From contig NC_060024.1 of NCBI RefSeq assembly GCF_021134715.1, positions 12,524,001 through 12,588,000 of the forward strand: DNA of 64,000 nt. The letters are read 5' to 3'. The notes beneath the pieces are model-generated. The model saw only the letters and a list, made by a program, of their open reading frames with translations, was not told the origin of the DNA and searched no databases. This stretch comes from Daphnia pulex (taxonomy: Eukaryota > Arthropoda > Branchiopoda > Diplostraca > Daphniidae). Each line of letters starts with the position of its first letter. Position 1 is the first letter of the stretch. Below, piece by piece: positions 50,114 through 64,000 of the stretch. A program made the translations under genes and the position numbers.

Positions 50114-52363
50114 TCACACTACTCCATCAAAAAAATAGGACTGGTAGGCGAGACCACAGCCAATTGTGAAGAAAGACAAAAATTGCATCCACCAGTTGGC
50201 AAACCCGAAAATGCCACGAAATACTTCGTACGAAAATATCTGGCAATCAATTCAAAAATTTGTAATTATAATTTTTAAAATCATCAATAAATAATCTGGA
50301 TTACAAACCTGGTGAAATGTGCTGAGGGCCGCAAGCCACTGTTCTCTGGCGTCAACCAAAGTGGTCTCGTCATTTGGCAAAAGAGTTGAGAGAGTTGCTT
50401 TTGGTTCCTGCTGTGGATCGCACTCGTCTGGGTTATAATGATGTTGACCAAACCAACCGTAGCCTCCTACATAATGTTTAATCGATAAAACCATTAGTGA
50501 CAGTGATAAAATTAATGGAACTAGACAAAAGTAGTTACCCAAAGTTTTGTTCATCAACGTAAAACCGACACAAAGGATAACCGGTGCAACGAATTGCAAT
50601 CCAACCACACAAAGATAGTAGAAAATAATAGCAATCTGCAAAAAAAAATGAAATTAAACATTTTTTCCAGCATTAAAAATGAACTATTGTCAACCTTTCT
50701 CTGAAGGTCAACATTCGAAATTCGACCAGCCTCTTTTTTCATGTTTTCAATCTTCTCTTGGGCTAAGTTGAGATAAGCCTGGAAGCAAGATGGTGCGGAA
50801 ACGATCCGAACGATGCTGAAAACTACACACAACCAAAGACGCATGCTGTCGAATGTTGCATCATTCATGCTAACAAAAATTAAAAAAAAAATAGGTAAAT
50901 TTATCATATTTGTAACCAGATAAAACTCTATTATTCTTACAGTGGGGCTTCCATGTTACCGAAGATTCGGACGGAGAAATAATGCCTCGCCAAAGGGCGA
51001 ACCCAAAGAAGGGAAAGCAGGAACGGCGATACCAGATTGATGTACATGAACATTTTTAACACTTTTCTTTCGCTACAATAACTGCAGAGAAGAGAACAAC
51101 ATTTCAATTTCAGATTTTATGTTTCAACTTGTTTTAAGCTTACCGTAAAGCATCTAGATGCATGCGACTCACTCGCAAACCAGGAAATATAAATAGAGCA
51201 CCCGTAATTCCGCACCACACAGCAAAGCAGAGTTTCAGAATCAACTTGGAAGCAGGACCTCTGTAATAGATCAATAATTTAAGACGACGATTTAAAATTT
51301 ATCGAATATGAGACGTTATACTCTGAATCCATCGATTGGCGTTCTAAGAAAACGGATGCACTTTTATTGAAAGAGGAATATGCAGCATCCAATCCGATCT
51401 CCAGGTTAGATTCGTCAATCAATAGCAATCCTAAGGCAAGGACGAAGCAAAACGATCCACCGACAAGAACCAATGACCTCTCAGCAGCAGCTTCGGTGTT
51501 CCAGAAGTAAAGACTAGTGACACTGCAAAGCGATTTTCTGTGGAATAAATCATAACAAAAAATTATCATCTGCAGTTCACATCTTTTTGCAGCTAAGAAT
51601 AATTACAAGGCAAATCCAATAAGTAGAAGGCACCACAGCATACTAAGGTTAACTTCTTGATTACCCTTAGGAAACACCCCACAGTAGACCTGATGTGGAA
51701 CAATTGTATAAACTTTTGAAGAAAATAATTGAAAAAAAATCTAACTTACCTCTGTTATAAGATAGACAACTAGGACGAATACACTGTAGTCAACCAACCA
51801 AACAAATTCAGTGAAAAACTTGAGTTGTAAAACATCTTTAGGAAATATTTTGGCAGTTTCAAGCTGAGAGCACAAATAGAAGATAATACAAATTTAATAC
51901 AAATTTAGAATCTTATTGAAAATAACCTTACCTGTAAATCCAAATTTCTGGGAACTGTAAATGTCTTATCTTCTACAGGTTCCTCTGCCCACTTTCTTTT
52001 GTGCTTCCCTCGTTTATTGTCTCCTTCTTTAGGCTTTGGCTTTGGTTTGGGCTGCGGAAGTCCTGCTAACTTTCTCAACTCTGCATCGGTAGGGTGGAGG
52101 TAGTACACCAGCCTGAAAAAAAAATACATTCCTGTAATTTTTAAATTCTATGTGAACCTTAAAGTTTGTTTTACCCTGTTTTGCACAGGATCCATTTCCC
52201 AAATGAAAATCGTTGAGTCACTTTTTGCATGATGCTGATGGTGAGCAAAGTGACTATCAATTGAACTCCTAAAACAGCCTAAATAAGCAAAAGTACATGA
52301 TTTAACATTAGTTAGTAGGCCGGCAAATGTAATGTGTTCCAATCGAGTTAAACAACGTACCAT
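50114..52363 (-). CDS. TMEM161: TMEM161-family multipass membrane protein
   Basis: Twelve coding exons (52363-52361, 52278-52175, 52112-51932, 51863-51750, 51689-51607, 51537-51322, 51260-51144, 51081-50941, 50869-50695, 50635-50539, 50466-50309, 50239-50114) join in phase to 1515 bases, 504 aa; human TMEM161B has 487. The start codon is alone at the end of the first exon, giving MAVLGVQLIV, like human MGVIGIQLVV. Family blocks are YYLHPTDAELRKLAG, FFTEFVWLVDYSV, FPGLRVSRMHLDAL, ATFDSMRLW, AYLNLAQEKIENMKKEAGRIS, VFYYLCV-like IFYYLCVVGLQFVAP and FRGIFGFANWW. Many hydrophobic segments indicate a multipass protein. A Lys/Pro-rich cytosolic insert lies near residue 65. The family is conserved in animals and linked in vertebrates to cardiac rhythm; its molecular role is unclear. 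The split into A or B does not apply to a single arthropod gene. Confidence 0.95.
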
Positions 52364-53019
52364 TTTGAGCAAATAGAAAAGGTTTCCAACTCTAAAATGA
52401 CAAAATTTCAGCCGGCAAACTGCTCAATGGGCTGGGCCCTTCTGATTTACAAGAATAAACTGGCCACACGTATAGAATACCAAAATAAAATCTTCGATAG
52501 ACTAAATTATCGGTCTTAAGGAACTTCCTCACGGTGGGCTCACGCTTTCTGTACGACAGCAGACAGCAATCGAAAAAAATGCGCGGAAAGTCCACACAGC
52601 GTTGAGACAAGCGGCTAATTCAAAATAAAGATAAAGAATCTCGACGGTGTCATTACTCATTAGTCAGTTTCAGTTAGTGTTAATATCAAATATATCAATG
52701 ATCACGTATCACCAGTCTCAATAGAGAAATCACGCGAGGAAAATGAAGAAAGAGTAAGTCCCCAATTTCCTTAATTTGCGTGATTACCCTTATAATGTAG
52801 TATGTACATGCATCGTTACAGAATATGTATTATTTGTAATAAGGTCTTTCAGACTATCAGATATATATGGTATGGGATACAATTTAAAAATCAATAATAT
52901 CGACCAATGTTTCTATTATTGCTCCACTAATAAGATACAAAAAGGGATGACAAAGTTGAGAAAGAAAAGCGCTTTGATTTATTTGTTTTACCTTTTACGG
53001 TGCCTGCCAACTTTATTAT
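52364..53019. other. Upstream of TMEM161
   Basis: Should hold the TMEM161 promoter on the minus strand. A plus-strand ATG at 52743 followed after four codons by AAAGA|GTAAGT resembles a leader exon with a strong donor for some plus-strand gene, possibly the esterase far downstream; there is no proof. Otherwise nothing is seen. Confidence 0.4.
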
Positions 53020-54500
53020 TTAGTTAATCTATAAACATTTCTCACGTGAAATAACCGAAATAATTTTTTTTCAATCTAAATTATGTAAAAATTTTCGGAT
53101 AAAGTCGATATAAAAGAGATTAAATTAAATAGAAGCTATACGTACTGAAGGATTAGATCCCATTCCGCCTGACGATGATGATACGAATGGTGGCACTTTT
53201 TCATCCTGCAGTGATGCGTTATCCACTCGGCCACCGGGGTCCGCCAACAAATATATTTTTAAACTAAAAGTTCCTTCCGATCGAGTCGGTGAGACTAACT
53301 TTTTTTATTTATCTAATCTATAAACATTTCTCACGCGAAATAACCGAAATATATTTTTTTTAAACTAGCTTATTTCCAAATAATCGGAAAAAAATGGATA
53401 TAATAGAAATTAATGCAAAAAGATGATATACCTATTGCTAGATTAGATCCTCTCCCGTCTCACGATAATCGATGAACTGTCCATGGTCCAATTGATGACC
53501 GGTAAATTATTTTGTTCATTAATATTGTTCCGATGCGTTATCCACTCGCCCACCGTGCTCCTATCACTTTCTTATTTTTTGTAAATTAAATAATCTTCCC
53601 GATGGAATAAAATTTATAACAGTCTGTAAAACTAATTTTTTATCGTCCATTGATTTTTATTTTTAACTGTCTTTTCCCTGATGTATATATGTAATAACCT
53701 ATTCTACCTATATCAGATAATTATATTGTACACTTTTTTAAATTTACGTTGACCGATGTTCAACGTGTCCACTCGTCTGTAATGCGCAATACCTCGTCAA
53801 CTTGAGCGACGTGACTTATCACTAATGATGAAGTTAATAAAGCTCTTGTTGTACTATCCAGTAATTGTTTATAAAACTAAAGATTCCTTTCGATCGCGTC
53901 GGTGAGACTAATTTTTTTTATTTATCTAATCTATAAACATTTTTTCTCACGCGAAATCACCGAATTTTTTTTTTTTTAACTAAATTATGTCCAAATAATT
54001 TAAAAAATAATGGATATAATAGAAATTAATTCAAAAAGATGATATACCTATTGCTAGATTTGATCCTCTCCCGTCTCACGATAATCGATGAACTGTCCAT
54101 GGTCCAATTGATGACCGGTATATTATTTTGTTCATTAATATTGTTCCGATGCTTTATCCACTCGCCCACCGTGCTCCTATTAACATATATTTTTTTTAAA
54201 TTAAATATTCCTTTATTTCCTTCCGATCGAATAACATTTATAACAGTCTGTAAGTCTGTAAGACTAATTTTTTGTCACCCATTGATTTATATTTTTAACC
54301 TGATGTCTGTGTATATATGTAATAACCTATTCTGCCTATATCAGATAATTATATTGTATATACTTTTTTAAATTTATGTTTACCGACGTTCAACGTGTCC
54401 ACTCGTCTGTAATACGCAATACCTTGTCAACTTGAGCGACGTGACTTATCACTAATGATGAAACTAATAAAGCTCTTGTTGTACTATCCGGTAATTGTAA
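53020..54500. repeat. Diverged tandem repeat, about 613-630 bp unit, two copies plus a partial
   Basis: Copy A (about 53261-53873) and copy B (about 53874-54500) share long blocks in the same order: the GTCGGTGAGACTAA block, TCTATAAACAT, ATGATATACCTATTGCTAGAT, GATGAACTGTCCATGG, CATTAATATTGTTCCGATGC, and TCAACTTGAGCGACGTGACT. A partial, more diverged copy lies at about 53020-53260. Offset between copies is 613 bases at the start and 630 at the end. On the minus strand each unit has a tRNA-like A box (GGCCGAGTGGATAACGC in the partial copy). It contains no gene; the 110-codon frame at 54039 is part of copy B and has no counterpart in copy A. Confidence 0.85.
53150..53245 (-). other. tRNA-like (Leu/Ser-type) degenerate sequence
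   Basis: The minus strand reads GGTGGCCGAGTGGATAACGC, which fits a tRNA A box and D arm of the Leu/Ser type. About 60 bases later comes GGATCTAATCC, 9 of 11 matches to the B box GGTTCGANTCC. The T arm is degraded, the cloverleaf does not close, and no anticodon arm is clear, so it is a tRNA pseudogene or the head of a SINE-like element rather than a working tRNA. Confidence 0.35.
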
Positions 54501-57500
54501 CTGGCAATGAATTAATGAGGCTAATAATAACTATTTCTTGACACTATTTAAAAAAAGAGACTAATGAATGCTTCTCTCAGGTTTAAAAAGGCTACTGCGT
54601 ACAATTGCACTTTTGGTACATGGGACTATCATTTCACATATATAGTGTCTAGTGTGTGAATATTTAATGACGCAGCGTCTGTTTCGTCTTCGATTGAACC
54701 TTGACATTTAGCGTACGCACGTATCCCAAGGAAGAATACGTTACCCTTTTGAGAGTACAGTTATGCTATCCTCTTCGGTCCCCATGAACGAATAACTTTG
54801 GTTCAAAGAAAGTTTTATTCTGCGCAAAGAAAAAACCCGCAAACTTTTTGTTTTCTCAACGAGAAACCTATTGATTTAGGCCTATACTAATACAGTTCTT
54901 GTTTACTTTGTCCATCAGTTTAAATATAAAGGAAACGAAGACTTGATCTCCAAAAAAAGATTTCGTTTATAGAAATCCTTTACGCAGATCTTTTGAAGGT
55001 AAAATCTATTTGAACTTGTCACAACAAATCCGGAAGATGGATGTAACCAAATTACCTTCTTTAAATGAAATACAGATATAGGTCTATCTCGTTCACGACA
55101 AGAGTTTTGACAGCCTGGGGGGAGAGAATTCAATTTAAATGTGATTCTGCGTTCCGTGATAGGAAACCAGTTCCTTCCACCCACCCCTAGGAGACCAGAC
55201 ATGTACTAAGAGAAAATTTTTGTTCGCGATTATTTTTAGTTTTCCTGATTTGGCATAAACGCAAATTGGATCTCCGTGACTCGGTGAGCTCTGTCACGTT
55301 GAGTCTGTCACGCAATTCACTTTCCGCCACGCAACACAGCTTGGCCTTCTTACCAGTTCAACGCTAGATGGCATCAATTATACAGATACAGGTTCGTGAA
55401 TTTTTTTTTTCGTTCGTGAATTCCCTTGGCTGGTTCTATAGCTATCCTACCACGCAAAGAAATTGGCCAACCATTCAAATTGCGCCCGGGAATCAGCAGA
55501 ATAATCGACTTACAAGGCCGAGGTTGGGGTTTGTCTGCTGCTGATATGCCCGACTGCTGATTACAGTAAACACAGAATAAGCATTAGACTTTTTCCCGGG
55601 ATTCCCGCCTTTTTTATTCTTTCGAAATCTTATCCATCAAGTTAGCACTTATAAATACGGCCAACCCTCTTGAAACTTCCGCATGAAACTGATCTGCCCG
55701 CTGAATTTTCTGATCGAACGCAATCATTCCAATTTCGATAGAAGCCCACCTGAATAATCGATTCCCGGTATATGTCGTGAGCCAGACGACGTTTGACAAT
55801 GATGAATCAAATCCCCCGCCGAAATTCCCCTAATCAATTCGCATTGGCAAGACGCAGAGAAACGCCACAGCGGAATAATAACGTGCCCTATACGACCGTA
55901 CCCCATTCCAAAGAACGCTCAATAGTTTCACGGGAAAAAAAACCAGCGCTTGCTGCCAACATGTATAATAAATACACAAGAACTTTTTCGTGCCCCCGTG
56001 TAGTACGTACTACTATAGCTATACCACTACTTTGGCATGATATTATATTCTCGGATTACAAAAGCTCCGTCTCACGGATTTCACGATCATGATATGCTTC
56101 TCTCTTTTTGATTATATTGTACGTAAAGCAAAGTCGTAAATCTCGAAAAGAAGTGGGACGCAAATCGACATGCCCGCCGTGAAAAATTTGACAGGAAGTT
56201 GATCGTAGCAGAGAATAGAAATAAGCTCATCGGGATCGTGTTTCTTGAGCACCCTCTTTTTTGGTAGACGCTGGCTTTTATATACTATACATTAAATTCC
56301 TTTCTTCGAATTTCCTCTCTAGCTATAGACGTTTGTAATGGTAATTCACCACCAACACAAATTCTTGTGAAATGGAGCTATTCAAATCTATTGTACCGGA
56401 GGTAAAAACCCGGTTCATTGTAAATATATCTGGCATGATTGATGCATTGAAAGTTTGGTGGAGTTTTCTATAAGTAGTCTCTATTCAAACTGTATACAAA
56501 AGATTATTTTTACATCTCCAAGAAGGTTTTTATTTGATTTTCCTACTAATACTTATATTTTGAGTTGGAAAATCACGCGTGAGATAACCAGCCAGCGCCC
56601 ATTGATTTTCTCTGTAAGGTATACGTATAGGTTTTGTCGTCTACACCGCGGGAACTACCGTGGAATACGTGGAATACATCAGTCGACATCGTCAATCGAT
56701 TGATCACAAACCTCCCGAACAGGATCACCCCCCTCCCCCCTAATATACAACAGGAAACTAAAAGGAAAGAGGACCATACTCAACCCGGTAAATGTTAGCT
56801 AGTCTTATATATTTCATTATTATTAGTGTTTCCGTTTCGGAGAAGAAGAGTTATTGAGCGAATTTACAATGCAAAATGCATTTTTTATTTGTTTAGTGCC
56901 GGCCCCCAACATCCCAAACAGTAGTACTATATAGGAAAGCACTTTGAGGCCTCGTCCGCTCCAATCAAAGAAGGTAGATAACACACAGAGTGTTGGTTGT
57001 GTTATACAATCTCGGCATATATGGAGCCTTTGGATAGATCTAAAAATATTCACCATTTCGACAGCGGGCAGTCTATAACGCACATAAAAATGGCAGGGCG
57101 TCAAACAATAAAATATTACACGCACACATTTATTGCGGTGAATATTGATTAGATTTCACGTCGCCGTGTATAATGTATAGACGATTTGGCTACTGCTAAC
57201 CAAAAGAGATGGAATCTATAAATCAAATAAGGCGCCATCATATAAATTTAGATTGAAAAAGTCTCCTGTTTTATTTTTTCATTATTATTATATTTATTTT
57301 AAATGCTGGGCATATAGGCGCGGGAGAATGTAATAATTTTAAAAGGTTCTCTGGCGTGCTGGCGCATTCACCTGCCGGCCGTATAACCCCTTGCCGCGAT
57401 CGAATTGCGGTGCCATAAATCTCGACCTTTTTCCATCTCGTTTATACGGTGGGCTCTTGTGGTAATATACTGATGTGCGCGATAGACAGATTGATCGCGG

Positions 57501-60500
57501 GTTCGTCGAGTCTGATGTACTATACAAAAAGGTCAGCATCGAACGTCCAGCGCTGGAAATCCGCCACGCGCGGATAATCAATTCATCACAAAAGTCTCAT
57601 TTTAGTTTCTCTCCAACTCTCGCAATCAATCATCCTTTTTATTACGTAATCCCCCCCCAAAAATAGGATTTGATTCAACTTCTTAAACTTTGACTAGAAC
57701 CGAATAATAATGTCGACATCGATTATTAAATCTAGAAGGTACGAAATCGGACGTTGACGTTGTCACATGCACACACGCGACTCTTTTCACTCTTCTCTCC
57801 TATATATCCCAATTGTGTGCAGTCGCTATCGATTGACGGCCCTCCTACATCTCTCTCTCTCTCCCAAGTCGAGCGAAATGCACCGTGTGTGTGACTGCGG
57901 GACCGGAGCTAGGTGCTCGGCTGGGTCCCGCCCGCTTTTGGGTCCCGTCGTATTGAAATCGATATGATTGCGCGCGACGCGCGCGAACCAGAACAGAATC
58001 TTCAAAAAGAAAAAGAAAAGAAAAACGAACACTGCGTACATGGATATTATAAGATGTCTGGGAGAATCTCTCACGTCAAAGAACCAACGGGTGGAAAAAG
58101 AAAATGTATCAAATGATTTTTCCTTTTTTTTATTACTGACGTAATTTTCTTTCCTTCTTGATGTCTGAGCGTGAAAGTTTGGCGCATCCCTATTCGTCCA
58201 CTTGCCAATTTCCCGTCTCTTTTCTTGTTTTAATTAACTGCCAGCAGTTTGAACATGGGGGGGGGGGAGCTGGCAAAGTCACGCTGACGCTATTGTGACG
58301 TCCAAATTCATTCGAGGCGTGGCATTCTCTAAAAAGGAATAAAGACATCTCGTCAGGATGAAAAAGAAGAAGAAGAATCTCGTGGTGTTGTTTCCTATCT
58401 CTCTTTTATGTGTCTCAATAGAAAAAAGAAAAAATATAAAAAAGAAGAAAGAAGCAAAGAATCAATTCCGGTATCTCTCTCTATCTCTCCATCCGTGTTA
58501 CGTCAGTTGCGGGGGCTTGGTATATAGACTTGCCTTCCGTCTATATAGAGAGAGCTATATACTACTACTACCAAACTCCCCCCCCCCCTTTCTTCCAATC
58601 AACGCCAAAAAAGGGGGGAAATAGAAAAAGCTTGGCTGAATGGCGACTGCTGGCTGGGTGTTATAGAGCCAGCTTTTTTCAAAGACTCAACATCACTCAA
58701 TACTGAAAGGAGAAAGGGGAAAAGTCTTGGGGATCTTTCCTAGGTGAAAGATCATGTCGCCATCTAATTTCTTCTCGGCTTTGATATGTCTGCACAATGT
58801 ATTAAAAATACCTGCGCTCTGCTGCTAAAGTTGTAAGGTGATTAACAACACGCCGGATATCTACACTCATTCGGTGACGAATCGATATTTTATTTTTATA
58901 TTTTTTGCTGAACCGATGAAGTATAAGCCATGCACAGTCTTTTATAAATAGAATATCTATCTCGACGATTATATACCGTTGGCTGCTGCTGGCTAGGATC
59001 AAAAGAGTGATGGCTTCCAGGTGTGTGATTTTTTCGCGGGAATTTCAAATGATTCTTTATTTTTATTTTTTTACCTTTCATTTTCCCCAGCAAAAAGAAA
59101 AAAAGTTTCAACTTCGTGAAAGAGCTTGAAGACAGCCGTTGGAAGTATAGTATTCCCTGAGGGTCGTCGCCGTGAGTGCGGGACTTTGACGACAGCAGAA
59201 GGTACTATATGAAGAAAAAAGGAAATCCCGTTCGTTATTTCTCCGATCCAATCAGTCGGATTGCCGCACACTGGAACATCCAGCCGGAGCACTTAGTATA
59301 TATCCCCCACCCACAGCAGTGCAGCAGCAGCAGTCAGTCTATAACATATGCGGTCTTGTTTCTCTTCTCTCTCCCATCGTTTATCTTGACGTCTAGACGG
59401 TAGACGAAGAAGAAGAAGCCGAGCTTAATAAACTAATGAAGATGGATTATTATTATAGAGTGAGCGGCCCCAAAATGTCATTCTACTCGACCGGGCAGAA
59501 AATAAAGAAGAAGAAAAAGAAAAAACTTTTATATTTGCTCAAAAGACAATAAATCACTGGAGCAAAGCAAAAGTCTCTGTGTGTTGTTCTTATGTACACC
59601 CACTGAAAAAAAAAGAATAATAATAATAATAAAAGTTTCAATTTCACTTTTTTCTCTATCTCGTCAATATAACGCGTAGAGATATTTACGCAGCGTATAT
59701 ATACTCATCTAGCTTTCCTTTTATTCATGAAATCTCCTCGGTGGATATTTATTTGATAGAATAAAAGATCAAAGACGAAAGCGACTTTATAATGACCAAG
59801 TGACGACGTTGCTGGGCGCACATAGTTGGAGGACAAACGAGCTAGAGAGACTATGAGAGATTTTGTAGTTATTTTTCTTTGTGTGTGTTAGTATTACCTT
59901 TTTTTATTTTTATTTTTATAAATAGACACTGTCGTCGCTCCTTCCGAGTTTAGTAATCAGGATGATATTACAAACACCTCATCCCCTCTCCGATCAGGAT
60001 CTCTTGTATCCGTGTGCGCTCCTATATAATGACGACGACGACGGCGGATAATTGCCGTGCGACGATGTCGTGTTGGCTCCTTTTTCCTGCGGGATGGAGA
60101 GAGGATCTACGGGACATGCGTCGAAAAAGCCCTGCACACGACTGCAGGGCTACTACACACACACAGATATATAAAGAATCGGGCTGGTAGTATATAGGAC
60201 GACGACGATCCGGCGCTGGAGCTGCTGGAGGAGCTCAGTCAAGTGCTGACGGTGGGAACGGCCAGGAGGCCGCCGGATGTGTGTTGTGCGTGTCGTGTGA
60301 CTTAACAATCATTCGTTTTATTTTTTTAAATCGTCGAAATCTTTTCGTCTTTTAATTTTCCCGACCGAAACAAATTATTCAAATCAATTTTTCATTCGAG
60401 AATGAAGTGCGGCTAATATTTTTAGTGTGTCGTGTTGTTATCCATTTGCCAAAAAATAAGTCGATCCAGTTTGATATTAGTAGTTTGTTGAAAAATTAAT

Positions 60501-60550
60501 TTGAAAGAAATACCTGCGCAATAATTGTTGACGTAATAGAATAAGAAAAA
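54501..60550. other. Non-coding region upstream of acetylcholinesterase
   Basis: No gene is recognised over 6 kb. It should hold the Ace promoter and 5' UTR. It contains a CTCF-like motif at 55360-55374, CT and GA repeats, a G run at 58257-58267, and a TTC/AAG-rich stretch near 58.36 kb. The small open frames (for example on the minus strand at 54915-55202) have no family features. The bases just before 60551 are A-rich, as in a 5' UTR. Confidence 0.5.
55360..55375 (+). promoter_or_regulatory. CTCF-like site 4
   Basis: AACGCTAGATGGCATC contains the core CTAGATGGC seen in the sites between labial and cnc, here on the plus strand, with 11 of 14 matches to CCASYAGRKGGCRS. It lies between TMEM161 and the esterase. 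Sequence evidence only. Confidence 0.3.

Positions 60551-64000
<3,450 letters not shown>

Noticed and set aside
54039..54371. 110-codon plus-strand frame rich in Leu/Ile/Phe
   Set aside because: It lies wholly in copy B of the tandem repeat, and copy A does not keep the frame.
54915..55202. 95-codon minus-strand frame (MSGLLGVGGRNWFP...)
   Set aside because: Non-repetitive, but with no recognisable motif, splice partner or homologue I can name; kept out as unsupported.

Overview
The window is arthropod genomic DNA, most likely a branchiopod crustacean of the Daphnia type. This rests on short introns (about 55-80 nt) in the compact genes, very dense CA/GT and GA/CT microsatellites, a labial homeodomain, and an Nrf-type CNC factor with KEAP1-binding motifs. 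The assignment to Daphnia is an inference from gene content and style. Five protein-coding genes could be assembled by joining exons in phase with GT/AG sites.

Layout. 1-4848: microsatellite-rich DNA upstream of labial. 4849-11535 (+): the anterior Hox gene labial, two coding exons around a 4.9 kb intron. 11536-20748: labial 3' UTR, intergenic DNA with CTCF-like motifs near 17.8-18.75 kb, and the probable cnc 3' UTR. 20749-47836 (-): cap'n'collar (cnc), twelve coding exons in the long form plus an alternative first exon, with two introns of 9.6 and 10.7 kb. One frame chain gives 1238 aa (Nrf1-like N-terminus) and the other 1089 aa (Nrf2-like N-terminus). 48746-49683 (+): CREG1-like secreted glycoprotein. 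50114-52363 (-): TMEM161 multipass membrane protein. 53020-54500: a diverged tandem repeat with tRNA-like boxes. 54501-60550: non-coding DNA upstream of 60551-64000+ (+): an acetylcholinesterase of the Drosophila Ace (ace-2) type, cut by the window end.

How the genes relate. labial is read toward cnc and cnc toward labial (tail to tail). The window therefore appears to lie at the anterior edge of the Hox cluster, with any further Hox genes expected left of position 1. In vertebrates each Hox cluster has an NFE2/NFE2L gene (the cnc family) on its Hox1 side in the same convergent orientation, so the lab-cnc pair looks like an ancestral bilaterian linkage kept here at about 9 kb. labial and cnc both pattern arthropod head segments, and cnc is also the oxidative-stress and proteasome regulator acting with KEAP1 and small Maf proteins. 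CREG, TMEM161 and Ace are unrelated neighbours. I found no transposon, CRISPR array, rRNA gene or intact tRNA gene.
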